From positions 157,719,082 to 157,783,081 of the forward strand of contig OY821519.1 in assembly GCA_963682025.1 (NCBI GenBank): a stretch of DNA of 64,000 nucleotides. The letters run 5' to 3'. Below, one piece after another: positions 24,765 through 36,833 of this stretch. Position 1 is the stretch's first letter. Each line of letters opens with the position of its first letter. The notes under the pieces are model-generated. The model was not told where the DNA came from, searched no databases, and was given only the letters and a program-made list of their open reading frames with translations. Position numbers and translations under genes: made by a program. The DNA is from Cordilura impudica. Taxonomy: Eukaryota > Arthropoda > Insecta > Diptera > Scathophagidae.

Positions 24765-25238
24765 GAAGCCAACGAATGAGCACAGCATTATCACAACATA
24801 GGCCCAATTCAGACGACGATTTTTGACGACGCGCTTTTTCTTAATTCTCTTTTGAAGCTGCTACCAAAAACCTATTGCATTCATACGACGATTTTTAGTT
24901 TCATGTCTTTTTTTTTAATATACTTTAGTTTATTTTTCGCATTAAGAAAAATGTATGAATTAATGTAAATTCAAATTATCCTTATTTTTCAATTCAATTT
25001 ATTTGTTAAATATTATTTACATTATTTCATTATAAGACTTAATCTTTTTACACAAATAATATATCACAATTTTTCACACTATATACAAAAACCTATTTAA
25101 TATTTAAATTTTTAAGAGTAGAATCTTTACAATATCTAATCAAAAAGCAGAACGTATCATTATTTAAAAGTTTTAAGTTAAAACATATTCAGTTTAAAGA
25201 AATTATGCACAACACCAAAGCCAACGATAAAATAAACA
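24765..25238. other. A+T-rich stretch without gene
   Basis: Contains two related words about 70 bases apart (cagacgacgatttttgacga near 24812 and catacgacgatttttag near 24882), possibly one end of an unidentified element. Nothing else was recognised. Confidence 0.4.
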
Positions 25239-25735
25239 ATAGCTCTGTTCGTTTACTTTCCCAGTAAAAACCGAAATTTCAGAGTAAGAAAAATTAGTTC
25301 TCAAAAACATAAGTATCCAAAATAGTAAACGAACGGCAATTTGTAAAAACTTGCATTTGATAGTGAAGAAGTGAAACTCTAAATTAAAAAGAGAAATATA
25401 CCTTAATTAGAATTTATTTTATTTAACATGTTAAAATATTCATTGAACCTAATATCATTACCTATTGCTTTTTAATATAATTACATTATGAAAGAAATTT
25501 GCAGATACACATATTTTTTTTTTAATGAAACCTGGTTATGTGAATATTACTTCCTCTGTCGTTAATTTCCTCAGAATTATTTAAAAATTTTGCACAAAAA
25601 TAGAATTGTAGTATTTTTACTTTATTTGCTACAAAACTCAATCATGTTTTTCAAACATATGTTGTCTTGCTTGCAAAAATATATCCAGTAAAAACTAACA
25701 AGTTTTCAAAAAATGAACTGTCACTTAAATTGTAA
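25239..25735. mobile_element. MITE-like element, copy L (GTTCGTTTAC terminus), right end unresolved
   Basis: Begins atagctctgttcgtttactt then tcccagtaaaaacc, and is an inverted copy of 27150-27708 over about 490 bases (for example gtgaagaagtgaaactcta, and tttgctacaaaactcaatca). Homology stops after gaactgtcactt at about 25735. Beyond that the sequence is unrelated to copy R, so copy L is either truncated there or has a different interior. Non-coding. Confidence 0.65.
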
Positions 25736-26309
25736 ATATTAAACATGTTTACAAGCAATTAAAATTAAAGGGCGCAAAACTAGTAACTTAATAGAATAAT
25801 TGTATTTATATAAGTATAAATATTGTGATTTATAGATTGAAAAATAAAAACAACCCCTGAAGAAACGTTGGGTAAAAATTGTAAACATTAGCTTGCATTT
25901 AAAATAAGACCTCCCAAACCGTTTTTTTTATAGTAATTTTACAGAAAACAAAAAATTAAATAATTTATTATATGTATATTAGTCTAACAAAATTAACACT
26001 AATAATTAGTTGGTGATTTCACCATTGTGGACACTTGTTCAGTTCAGTCTTCTTGTTTGTGAAATTGACGGAGTTAGTATCGTAGTGTCTCCAGTATCAC
26101 AATTGCTGAAGTTTGTGTTGGTTTACAGCGTATGGCTGAATAGTCCCCAAGAACAAGCGATCGGTCCAATAAAAGTCTGCCACCAAAACCTTTTGCCGAT
26201 ATGGATAGTAATATACCCAAATAATTAGTAATAGTTGCCACGACGTCCAACCAGCAATTGCCTACCAATTCACCCGCGTCATCTCCCGGTCAGCCTTGTG
26301 GAAAAAAAC
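25736..26309. other. Non-coding stretch before the BEL/Pao gag remnant
   Basis: A+T-rich to about 26000. From 26009 the composition becomes more even (ggtgatttcaccattgtgga, cgatcggtccaataaaagtc), as expected for the leader or 5' gag of the BEL/Pao element that follows. I could not identify a 5' LTR or a primer-binding site, so the 5' end of that element is unresolved. Confidence 0.4.
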
Positions 26310-27075
26310 AACCACAGTCATGTCAGAATTTGATCGTGCCCTAGAAGGAACAGAAATACAGGCGGTATCGCAAGCTGTAGCTCAGAGGACAGACAGTTTC
26401 AGCAAATAGCAATGCTGTAGAAGGGCCAGTCGATGAGCCCCAAATGGAAGTCAGACAGGACTAATGGAAAATAATGGTGAGTCCTTTACTGATTATTCTT
26501 CTCACGGCCATGGTTCCCAGCATCGTCATCATCTGTAAAAAAAAGCTAGTAAAAAGAAATTGCAGTCTGCTTACCGATTGTTCTGTATTCAAGAATGCTC
26601 CTGTTGATGAACGTTGGAAGAATGCCCGAGAACTTCGTTTTTGCTTTTCCTGTTTAAAAGGACCACATCTTGGTAGTTTAAAAAAGCAAAGATGTGGTCA
26701 CCGTCCAAGATTGTAGATTTTGGATGTGGTATAAATGGTTGTGATAAATATCACAATTCATTATTACATGCAACAGAAGATCAACAATGTAAGCAAAGCA
26801 ACAGAGTTGCCAGCGTACCCCAAAATGATAGGGGAAGTTGTGAATTTCCATGCAGGTACTCAAAAGGGTGAAATCTTGTTTCAAATCATCACAATAAGGT
26901 AGTACGGGCCCAAACAATCTGTATCCATGTACGCATTTACAGACGACGGCGCTGATGCCACCATGTTAGAATGGGATATCCAAAACAAATTGGTTTGGAA
27001 GGAAAAATATTAAATTGCAATGGCTCATTGGACACAGTAGCAGCCAACAAACTGAAACTGTTGAGTGGCTCGCAA
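26310..27075 (+). pseudogene. BEL/Pao gag-protease remnant (first part of a split element)
   Basis: Residues in the frame at 26474-26716 show the BEL/Pao signature before and within the zinc-knuckle region: KNAPVDERWKNARELRFCFS followed by CLKGPHLG and a Cys/Gly step. In another frame the stretch continues NGCDKYHNSLLHATED (26720-26790), the second knuckle, then a protease-like block with DDGADATMLEWDIQNKLGLE (about 26940-27000). The family has a DDGS/DDGA aspartic protease site here. Several frameshifts and stops break it. Orientation and order agree with the reverse transcriptase start at 27800-27929 and with the rest of the polyprotein at 53701-56340. Confidence 0.75.
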
Positions 27076-27084
27076 TCTGGTAAT

Positions 27085-27708
27085 AAAAAATAAGCTCTGA
27101 TCGTTTACGTGATAATTTGTTATAATTCCTTCAAAAACCCAGTAAAAGAGAACAAATGAGAGCGTAAAGTGACAGTTCATTTTTTGAAAACTTGCTAGTT
27201 TTTAGTGGATATATTTTTGCCATATGATTGAGTTTTGTGGTAAATAAAGCAAAAATACTACAATTATATTTTTGTAGAAAAATTTTATATGATAATTCTG
27301 GGGAAATTAACGATAGAAGTAAGTAATTATTCCAATAACCATGTTTCATTAATTTTAATCTTTTAAAACCGGTTCCTGCTAAAAAAAAAGTGTATCTGCC
27401 AATTTTTTTCATAATAAATGTAATTTTTCAAAAGCAATAGCTAATGATATTCGTTTCAATGAATATATTTACATGTTACATAAAATAATTTCTAATTAAT
27501 GTATATTTCTTTCTATAATTTAGAGTTTCACTTCTTCTTCACTTTCAAATGTGTTAACAATCAGTTGTTTCTATGAATTTGCAAATTCTTACCAATTGCT
27601 GCTTGTTTACTATCTTGGATATTTATGTTTTTGAGAACTAATTTTTCTTACTCACTGAAATATCGGCTTTTACTGGTTTTTACTGGGAAAGTAAACGAAC
27701 ATAGCTAT
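27085..27708. mobile_element. MITE-like element, copy R, about 620 bp, inserted in the BEL/Pao element
   Basis: Left end agctctgatcgtttac and right end gtaaacgaacatagctat form a short inverted pair. Most of the interior is the inverted copy of 25239-25735. It lies between BEL/Pao protease and reverse transcriptase coding parts, so it seems to have inserted there. The exact target duplication is unclear because the AGCT next to the termini occurs at all three ends and looks like part of the element. Confidence 0.65.
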
Positions 27709-27799
27709 AATGTTTCAAACGTTTTCCATTAGCGATATAAAATGCAAAAATCATTTAAATGAGCAGTCAAATGTGTATGTATGGCAAAACGGCAAGAAA

Positions 27800-27929
27800 G
27801 TAACACATGTATGCAGCAACTGATGAAAGAATATTGAAATGGAATCGTGTTTGGTGAAAATCCATGCAAACCCGGTCATCTCGAAAAGTGAAGAAAAAGC
27901 ACTAAATATTTTGAGGTCGACAACCAACG
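27800..27929 (+). pseudogene. BEL/Pao reverse transcriptase start, cut off by the gypsy-like insertion
   Basis: The last codons before the gypsy-like element read EKALNILRSTTN, the block that precedes the RT core in BEL/Pao polyproteins. The same frame family resumes at 53701 with YDRLWQNEKTFFPDSFGPAS. The two halves are therefore one ancestral gene split by 25.8 kb. About seven residues usually found between these blocks are missing, so a few bases of the target were lost. Confidence 0.75.
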
Positions 27930-28284
27930 TGCCCCAATGGCACTGCAGTGGTGTTGCCAGCTAGCCCTCTAAAGCAAAATGGGTCTGGTTCCAACCCACC
28001 ACTGCAGCCCTGGGACAAGCACAATTATAATACAAAAAAAAAAAAAAAAACAAAACAAAAAAACTACAAAAAAACAAATACCAGTTGAACATTCTTCAGA
28101 GGGGAGATAAGATGGTTTGTCTCCCACAACCCCTCCCAACCATGGCCACTCTTATCGCAAATCATTTTTGAGGTGACCCCGCGATCCACACACTTACACT
28201 CACCGCACTTACCTTATGTCGTCGACCTAAACCTTAAACAAAAATTTAGCAACACATATTATTTCATATAGACGTTCACATAAT

Positions 28285-31000
28285 TATACCCTCCCCTCCA
28301 GTGTGCAGAGGAAATATATAAGTTTGTCATTCCATTTGTAATAATTAGAAAAAAAATTTTGGACCCCATAAAATATATATATTTGTGATCCTTATAACAA
28401 CCGGAGTTGATATAGCGATGTCCGTCTGTGGAAATCACGATGGCGGCATCAATCGGGCAGTTAGGTTGCTCGCTGACATAAAAAATGATTCACTAACATC
28501 CTGAAAAGTTTGCTATTTAAAATCGTCCAAATCGGTTGATTAGGGCCCGAGATTTGAATGAAGAACTAAAAAAAGTCTTGAAAAAATATAATTTTCTATG
28601 TTGTTCTTGTCACGATCACGCCCTCAATAGGACAGCTAAGGTGATAATTTTTAGTAAGGATGATTCTCCAAATTCATGGGAAGATTTCTATTTAAAAATC
28701 ATTAAAATCGGTGGAACAGGTCTAGGGAAATCTCTGAAAAAGTAAAAAAAAAAAATTAAAAATATGATGTTTCTATAGTGTTCTTGTTGTTATTCTAAAT
28801 GTTATATTGTTGTCATAGCTGGACTTGTTGTTTTTGTGGTCGTTGTGGTAATAATATAATAAAAACTAACCCTTTGTACATTTTTTATCAACTCTGGTAG
28901 AAAAATTTAAAAGTTTCCATTGTTTTTGGCATCACTAAAAAAATTTACTAGATTATTTCTGTCATTGCCACGAGACTGCCTGCAAAGTTTCAGATCGATT
29001 GGGTCACGGGAAAGGGGTTCAAATCGATCCAAAATTTTTTCGACAAGCAGACACTACGAGTTTATATAAAGGGAGTAAAAATTCATCAGCATCTAAAGCA
29101 AATAATGCTAAAATACCTAGTTGTTAATAAAAAGAAAACAATGTAAATTTAGCAAAAAAATGTTTATGTATTAACTTATTTATAAGTTTGGCATATTAAC
29201 TTTTTGTTGTCTTTACAAAATAGAGTTACCGATTTATCAATGAGTTTTTTGCTTTCAAAAAAGTTATACATAGATATAGAATTATTATTCTGCTTTACCT
29301 ATAAAATATCTGATTGCGATTACATCTAATTTTTAAAAATTGTTTATAATAACTAAAGCATTATTATTCACATAAATACAAAATTGCACTTTTTAAATTT
29401 TCCATTCAAATTTAAGAAAATATCAATTCTAAAAACTGGAATTAAAATTTCCAATTATAAATTAGAAAATATTAACTGAATTTCAGAAAATCATATCAAA
29501 ACGTCGGAAATAATAATTTTAAATTTAGAAGACATCAATTGCATCTTTAATATACATATAAATTTTATTCGGTAAACACAAATTGAAATTCCAAAACAAA
29601 CACCAAATATGTTTACATTTAAAAAATGTTTACATTAAAAAAAAATATTGGCATTCAGGAGAAATTAATAGCTTTTCAGTAACTTCTTTTAACGTTAAAA
29701 AGAAAAGCAAAATTATCAGTAAAATTTTTAAACGATATTCGCTATTGTTAAAGTCAGCTGTTGTTGTTATCTAAACGACAACCATTTTTGTGTTGTTTAT
29801 TCAATCGATAAAAACTTAAATTTTTGGGTTGAAATGTCGTCATACATAAATAAAAATCATAAAATAGTGAAAATATTTTGCTTTTATTAAAAAAACTTTT
29901 TTATATAAATAAAAACATTAAATAGCATATTCAATTCATTATTTCATTTTCAAATAAATAAACAGAAATATTAGTAAAAAAATAGAGATATTAAACATAA
30001 ACATAAAATCATTCTGTCAAACACGAAGTAATTTGTTTTTTTCGATTCTTTGTGTTTTTCGCTTATTTTAACAGAGATGCCACTCGTTTACAATTTTAAT
30101 AAATAGAAAAATAGATTTGTCGACAGTCGTTAAGATGTGTGTACTTAGTGAATCACTTAATCCTCAGTACAAACAACAATAGCTGTCGATATATTTTGCG
30201 AGAAAACATTTAAATTCAATGAATTTTAGAAAACCTTAAATGATATTTAAGAATTGCGAACACAAAAATTGTTACATAAATAATCGCAATTTGATGAGAA
30301 TGTTATTTATACATATATTATTTTTCATAATTTTTTTTTGGATGAATATTTGAAGTTTTTCAGAAAATAAGGATAACGAATTATTTTATTTAAAATGTTT
30401 GGGACATTTGGTTTTTTGCGTTTGGCATCCCTAATTTAATTATTTATTATTATAAATTTATTTTCTAAGGCCCAGTTTTTGAGATGTCAGTTAAACCTAG
30501 TTTAGTTAAACCGAGAATTAATTTTTCCAGACATATCCAAATTCATAGAGGAATTGATGAATAAATTCTATGTTTAACAAAACTAGGTTTAAATGATATC
30601 TCAAAAACTGGGTATAAGTTTTCCAAATATGGCAATAATTTAATAAAAAATTGAGAGCGCTTTTTTTTTGGTTATTATTTTGTTACTCCATCCGACCTAT
30701 ATGGCCGCAATGAAAAAATATTTCGCCAGTTAAAGAAACTATACAGCCATCTCCAATTAGCACGATTTAATGCATATAGCCACCCTACACAACCATTACC
30801 TTTGCAATGGAGGTTAAGGCGAGCTATTTAATTAGCAAAAACTAAATTAAACGAGAACTTATGTCATATAACCGGAAACGAATGCATATAGGAAACGCAT
30901 GCATATTTTTCCAATATTTTGTTTACATTTATTGTCAATACTCAAACCGAGGTGGAGGGTATCAAAGATTCGGTACAGCCGAATTTAACACTCTTACTTG
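28285..31000 (+). mobile_element. mini-me/DINE-like element inserted in the left LTR, 2.7 kb
   Basis: Begins TATACCCTCCCCTCCAGTGT and ends with 'ggagggtatcaaagattcgg', 'tacagccgaattt' and CTTACTTG. The pattern is the same as in the element at 19098 (ataccctc at the start, gagggtat and a short palindrome at the end), with a short GTCY tract (gatgtccgtctgtgg near 28416). The other LTR reads straight through the insertion point (cacataatttttattagaag), which fixes both ends to within a few T residues. The A+T-rich middle (29080-30950) codes for nothing recognisable and holds a small MITE at 30471-30612. It is longer than usual for mini-me, so other insertions may hide in it. Confidence 0.7.
30471..30612. 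mobile_element. 142-bp MITE nested in the mini-me-like element
   Basis: Left end CCCAGTTTTTGAGATgtcag then ttaaacctagttt; right end aaactaggtttaaatgat then ATCTCAAAAACTGGG. The 15 outer bases match perfectly as an inverted pair and the next 15 nearly so. The flanks (ctaagg / tataag) do not give a certain target duplication. Confidence 0.75.
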
Positions 31001-33849
31001 TTTTTATTAGAAGTAAAATATAAAGGGGATTATAACAAAAAAAGAAATATAAATGAAAAATATGACAAAAATTAATAATCCGCAGAAAAAACTGAGGTAA
31101 AATTCTTTTATTTTTACACGATATTAAGCAAACGTGCCGAAATTAGTAAAAAAAAAAAAAACGATTGATCGCACTTAATTTGGTTTCAAATCTCGAACCA
31201 CACAACAAAAAAAAAAAAAAAAAACACAAAACCTACAACGCCTTTACCGACTCCATTTTGAGTCACGCATACAAAAAAAAAAAACAAAATGGCCTACCTA
31301 ACGAGCTCTCTAGGTATCCTCACACAAATATTGGCTAATACGCCACATCAAAAAAAAAACTAATTTCACCCGAACGTTGTACACTTTAACAAACGCGTCA
31401 CACAACAATGACAATTTTACAATTTAAAAATTACGGCACTCACACTATGATCTTTTTGAACTTTAACCTACATATGTATATTACCAACAAAAAAAAAAAA
31501 AAACTGAAACTTACACTAATTAATAACTACCCTAACCTTATCATGATATACCTTACTTAAACACTAAAACAAGGAGAAATATCTTATTTAATTTATTTAA
31601 GTTTTACTTTAAACATTTCTTTTTTTTTCTTTAGATATTCCTTCGTTTACAATTCCACGTTTAAATGTTTTTAATTTATCTTAATTTCTCCTGACTTTGC
31701 CAATTACAAAATACGCTTATGTTTTCTTTTCAAACTCAACACTTCTCTCTTTCTTTTTTTGTTTTCAGATTTACTTTAAATTTGAATTTAATTTACTGCT
31801 TCCCCTTTCACTCTCACATTTACAATTTAAATCTCAATACTTTTATTTATTTTTATTTCCAAACACCGAAGTATACATAAGCTTTCACAATCTTCTGGTA
31901 CTCTATCTCGAGTGGACTTAGTCACCTTTGCACGAACACACAAAAAAAATGGCAAATATATTGGTTACCTCTTCTTTTTTTCTTCTACCGTGCACTGTCA
32001 GGTCGAACAACTTTCTTCTTCTCGTGCTGCCTAGCATATGGGATACCCCTCGGTGACTTTTACTTCAACCACCAACCGCTTTAGACGCTCTTCCACTCAC
32101 TGACCAATACGCACTTTGGACTTCCTAATATGCAAGGATTTCATTGCAACCACTATAAAAAAACAACACACACAAATTTTCCACGACTTCTAAACCTCCC
32201 TTACCTTGATTTTTTTTCCTTTTAAAATCCTTGTTCTCTCTTGGACAGTTTCGCCACTAGTTCGCCCTTCCACGAAATAGTTTTATCTCCTTCCACTTGC
32301 CAAAAAAAAAAATAATTTTTAAAACTTCCACTTGCCAAAAAAAATAATTTTTAAAACTTTGCACTTGCACACAAGTATATACTTTTCTGCCTATCTACCC
32401 CTACATATACTCTCGGTTTCTTTCCACTTCAACCGACTACTACACCTACATTTTCCAATCCTTTCCCTAACATTTAACACAACATTTAACGGAAAAAATA
32501 TAAAACATAATACCGAAACACCATTGTCATTTTTACCCAGTTGCCGAATTTTAATGAATGGGATTGGCATAAAAATACACCACTGTTTTCCCATACCACA
32601 AAACTCTCAACTGGGCACCACTTTACTTTTTCCCCATTGTGAATGACCATTTACTACTCACTTTACGCATATTCTCCTGCACATAACCACGCAACACACA
32701 AATTAATTTACCTTCAAAAAACCAAACACCGCAAATCAAACAAACTATTGTACCCACCCCGTAAATCCATCAAACCCAGCCCGTAAATCCATCAAAACAA
32801 ACACATCTTCCATCTATACCCAAAAAGCATAACCCACACCTTTACAAGTACATCTTCAGTCAACAAAACATCACAACTGCACTAACCTACATTACCAATA
32901 TAATAACCTAACCACAAATCAACTTTTGCATCCTAATAACTAATACCATCCTTACTAACTCTTATCATCTTTTCTTTTTCCAGGCCAAACATCCACCCTT
33001 GCTCCGCAACAACACACCGCCGTCCACCACAATACGCTAAAAACAGCAAACCAAACATTTATCACATCCGCCATAACACCCACGCTAAAAGCACATTAAT
33101 TCAACTATAACAACAAAACCCATCGCAAATCAAGCACATCCAGCAAAAATCACTAAAAATACGGACCACACCAATTCACTACAACCTGATATACGTATGC
33201 CAAAACAAACACAACACCCAAATATCACAACATAAATATCTTACAGACATATTTAACCGAAGAAACCAACCACAAATCACAACCGACACATTCTACATCT
33301 ACCGGAACCCTAAAAAAAACAACCTAAACATCACACTCAAATATATACATTCAATCCAATATCAGTTCACTAATTCTACCTCTCTTCCTTTTACAAGCCC
33401 ACCAAACAACCCTTTACGCGCAAAAAACACGCAAAGGACCAGCACAAACCCTCTCACAATTTCCAGCTACGATCTCCCCCCAGGAAATCTCATCACAACA
33501 CAACAAAAGAAAATCTCCACTACACCATCTTAATCTTCGGTAAAAAAAAACAAAAAAAAACCCATAATCTCATTTTTTTCGCTACTACCCCGTTCACACG
33601 CTCAAACAAAACTGACATTATCACCAAATTGATGGCCATCCCTTCTACAGTAGGACTTACTTCCTGGCTATCCTCTTCAATACGGTGAATGAAGAATATG
33701 CTGTGTTGAGACACACATTAAATGGTAAACAAAAAACCTTTTTTTTTTTTTTTAATTTTGTTTTTAAAAAAGCATGATATATATATATTTTATTATATAT
33801 ACATGCATTTTTTATTTTTTTTATAATATATATATATTATATTATATAT

Positions 33850-34086
33850 ATGGAAACAGCAGAACATATTCTCTGTGAATGTCCAAGACTAAGTGGTAAG
33901 AGAATCCTTGCACTTGGAGGATACATTGTATCCCCCCGGGACATATGGAAACTAATGCCAAATAGGGTAATTGGCTTCATAAGAAGCCTTAATCTTTAGG
34001 ACAACCATGGGCTGCACAAAAGATCAAATTGGTCGCAGTGCGTTTAGCCTTCCTTATCTTATCTTATCTTATCTTATCTTATATAT
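33850..34086 (+). pseudogene. 3' end of a LOA/R1-type LINE with a (CTTAT)n tail, inserted in the left LTR
   Basis: Reads as the last 48 or so residues of a LINE ORF2: ETAEHILCECPRLSGKRILA then LGGYIVSPRDIWKLM, ending in TAG at 33997-33999. The T-A-E-H-x-L-C-x-C-P-x-L pattern is the C-terminal zinc-like motif of LOA/R1/I-type elements. After about 60 bases of 3' UTR come five copies of CTTAT (about 34059-34083). It is flanked by (TA)n, which is the (TA)n tract present without insertion in the right LTR (53330-53400). A 5'-truncated insertion of this kind is the normal outcome of target-primed reverse transcription. Confidence 0.8.
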
Positions 34087-34406
34087 ATATATTATGCTTT
34101 CGGTAATAATCTCTAAAATCTTACATCTTAATTTTTAAGTAAACTTTACATCTTTAAATGCAAAAAAAACTTTACTTTTGAACGCGAAATTAAATATAAA
34201 AATGTTTAACTTCGCATTAGAGCTTGTTATTGAGTAGTTTGTGAACCATATTTGGCCCAATGGGCTTGGTTAAAAAAATATAAATACATAACATAAATAA
34301 ATACGATAAATAAATATTTCCTTAAACATCCGACTCATCTACCCTCTAATCCTGTTAGCTCCCTTCCCTTCCAGTCCACTACTTTCCGGAAATCTCATCC
34401 GCAACA

Positions 34407-36183
34407 AAACTCCGCGGCTGCCAAGGAACCGCTGGCAGGAACGGTGTGCGGAACCAACCTGTTCTTCACAAAACAACCCCACGTGGGGACCTCTCACACC
34501 CGACCGTGTATTTCGGACTACAATTCTCTTTAAATGGGCGCTGCCTATTTCGTTATCCTTTACCAATTAAGTTTTTATCTCTGGTATTTAAATCTCTCCT
34601 AGCCTCGTTTTGCCTAAATTTATATTTCAATCCGATGATTGCTATGCAAGCGCCGACTTCTGCGTTTTTCTTCGGAAAAAGTGGCCAACCCAAAAATAAT
34701 ATATTTCATGTAATCGGTTCCGGACCAATTGTAGCACCCTATGTGCAAACTGAAATTATCGCAAATGCTCATCATTACGTTCTTGAATCTAGAACTACTC
34801 TGCCCACAAAAAAAAAAACGGGTAAAGCCTCTATCACTCCTTCAATTCGGAATCACCGTTGCTAAACCTCGGATTGATTCGCCTCTGAAGTCTCTTAAAT
34901 ATAAGAGGTTCAGAAACCACCTATAAATTTGCCAAACACAACAAAACTCCCGATACCTCGATTTAGTTCAAAAAAAAAATTTTTTTTTTCCTTAGAATTT
35001 TACCAGAGCAAAACTTAATATTTTGCCTTTTAGATAATAGAAATTCTACCATTTTTATTATTCCCACAATTTGTGAACTTAAAGATAATTTATAGGACAG
35101 TACAAAAGAAGTAAACATAACCAACATTTACTTATTCTATACTGCACTTAAAAATTATATCACAGCAAAAAAAATGGTAAATTGCATATCACAGATTTCC
35201 AAACACATTATCATTTCAGGTCTCTTCGTGCTTGTCCCTTGGACATCATAGTCCCACCGTGGGGACTCCCACCCCAGAGATGTTTCAAGCTCTACTTACT
35301 GAGAGCGGGACACTACAGGTAAGTATTTGATATATTTTTGGCTAACCAGATTCAATGGTTTTTTTTTCTTTTTAGATCCTGCAAACCTCCGCTGACCACC
35401 TGCGCTTTGGGTCCGAACCCGCACTATTTACTGTCACGTGAGTCATATTTTCTTTTGCTTTTATTCAAAAATGTATAACCCTATCTGTAATCACACTGTC
35501 AGGGCCCGACTGACTTAACCTCTGACCGAAACACAACACCCATTATTTCCCCTTCGTCTACACTCGATCATTATTTAGAATTTTCTTATCCCGCCGCGAA
35601 TTGTCCTTATGCGTGCACTCTCGTCTGTTATACTTCACAGGTTTTTTTCCTTTGTCCTCATTTGGATATAGTCGCCAGTGACAGTCAGGTCTTTGCAATG
35701 AGACCACCATCCCCATTTTTGATGTGTTTGTCGACTAATTCAGTTCTTTGTCGTTCAACTCGCCGTAATTACGGGCTCAGAAGCATGTCATTGTACCAGG
35801 TGACTAAGGACTTCCAGTTCTTAATGGCATAGTTCCCCAGAACGCTAAGGGAGTCGCACCAATGGTACAATGATGGTTATACATGTAACCAGCTTAGAAA
35901 CGTTGGCTTACGTTGACCGAATATAACGAATTCATCATTGCACTGATTCTTGACTGCACTGCTGCCCTACGTCCAAAAAGGCAAAAAAAACTTTTGATTC
36001 AGTTACGAGAAGAACTTATTTCGGAACATTATCATTGAAATATTGCACTAGAGGTTTTCATATCACAGGTTGTTGGTATAGGACGATTAACTACCATCGA
36101 CTTAAAACTATATTGCACGCTTAATCCTATATTGCACCAGACGAGGTTTTATCACAGTTTTTTTCTCTATTGCACCTATGTTT
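34407..36183. other. Non-coding region between integrase end and the shared LTR part of the gypsy-like element
   Basis: No minus-strand reading frame with envelope or other known content was found. It is either a 3' untranslated region or the U3 part of a longer LTR that the right copy has lost. Two minus-strand purine tracts directly followed by TGTG could be polypurine tract plus LTR start: one near 36151-36168 just after the integrase stop (agagaaaaaaac then TGTGAT), one near 35640-35660 (ggacaaaggaaaaaaacc then TGTGAAG). On the plus strand 35319-35375 looks like a 57-bp intron (see findings). Confidence 0.45.
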
Positions 36184-36819
36184 TCAGACTTTTATGTCTT
36201 TCGAATGGAAAACTCCTATGCTTTTTCCCTGTGGGGACTCCAATTCGTACATATTATTTCCGATTGGCATCCTTATTGTGCATTTTAAGTATTTTCTACA
36301 GAATTTCGAATTTATATTGTTTATAAAATCGGATTGTGCAAAATTTCGTCGGTACACTTCCTGCCCGGGTATAAATTTAGTTGTTCTTGCCCTTTCATTA
36401 TAACTCTTTGCGCTTTTATTGTACGCTTCGTGCATATTGTTCTTAATTTTTTCGTAAATAAGTTTCTGACGATCTTCTCTATCCACGGAAATAATTTCGT
36501 GGTCAGTCACTGACTTTAGCTTTCTCGCTAACTTATAGTCGGCTCCATTCGAATACCCATGATATTCGAATAGAGAAAAGAATAGTGTCGCCCCCGTCGC
36601 TGTATGTATTGAAGTCCTCAATGCACATTCTATTTCTGATAGATATAAATCCCAATCTCTGTGATCATTTTCTAGATATGATTTTACCGCCACCAAAATA
36701 GACTGGTTTACCCTCTCCGAGGCGTTCGATTGCGGGGAATAGAATGCGGTTTTCAAATGATTTATTTTATAGCTGTCTATCATTTCCTTAAAAATGTTTA
36801 AAATAAATTGTTGCCCATT
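36184..36819 (-). pseudogene. Gypsy-like integrase, C-terminal half
   Basis: Continues the integrase core directly after the insertion at 36834-38120: IHSDNGQQFILNIFKEMI (second catalytic Asp in HSDNG), FYSPQSNASERVNQSI (catalytic Glu), then a C-terminal region with FIPGQEVYRRNF and NNMYELESPQGKSIGVFHSK, a GPY/F-like DNA-binding end. It stops at 36184 after KDIKV. This half is still open, so the integrase was broken by the insertion and a frameshift upstream rather than by decay here. Integrase would cut and join the cDNA ends to chromosomal DNA. Confidence 0.85.
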
Positions 36820-36833
36820 GTCACTATGTATTG

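Larger units (their letters stand above)
27930..34406 (-). repeat. 3' LTR of the gypsy-like element (with two insertions)
   Basis: Aligns from end to end with 50138-53700 once the mini-me-like element (about 28285-31000) and the LINE fragment (about 33850-34086) are taken out. Shared landmarks are the start (caatggcactgcagtggtgt), 'aggtgaccccgcgatccaca', 'tttcacccgaacgttgtaca' and the end (ctcatccgcaaca). Coding content is absent: the many short open frames in this and the other copy lie in C/A-rich non-coding DNA. No polypurine tract stands directly beside 34406, so the true LTR may extend further (see findings). Confidence 0.8.

Noticed and set aside
25239..27708. A single hAT-like transposon with an 8-bp duplication ATAGCTCT/ATAGCTAT
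   Set aside because: The inner left end of copy R carries the same AGCTCT next to GATCGTTTAC, so these bases look like part of the terminal repeat. Two separate MITE copies explain the data better.
31697..33720. Several 60-100 residue open frames in the LTRs of the gypsy-like element (also 51180-52485)
   Set aside because: They are rich in Phe/Leu/Ser or Thr/Asn as expected from C/T- or C/A-rich DNA, do not agree between the two LTR copies, and match no known domain.
34446..34865. 139-residue open frame next to the left LTR, considered as an envelope fragment
   Set aside because: It runs opposite to the gypsy-like element, has no signal peptide, membrane segment or furin site, and resembles nothing I can name.
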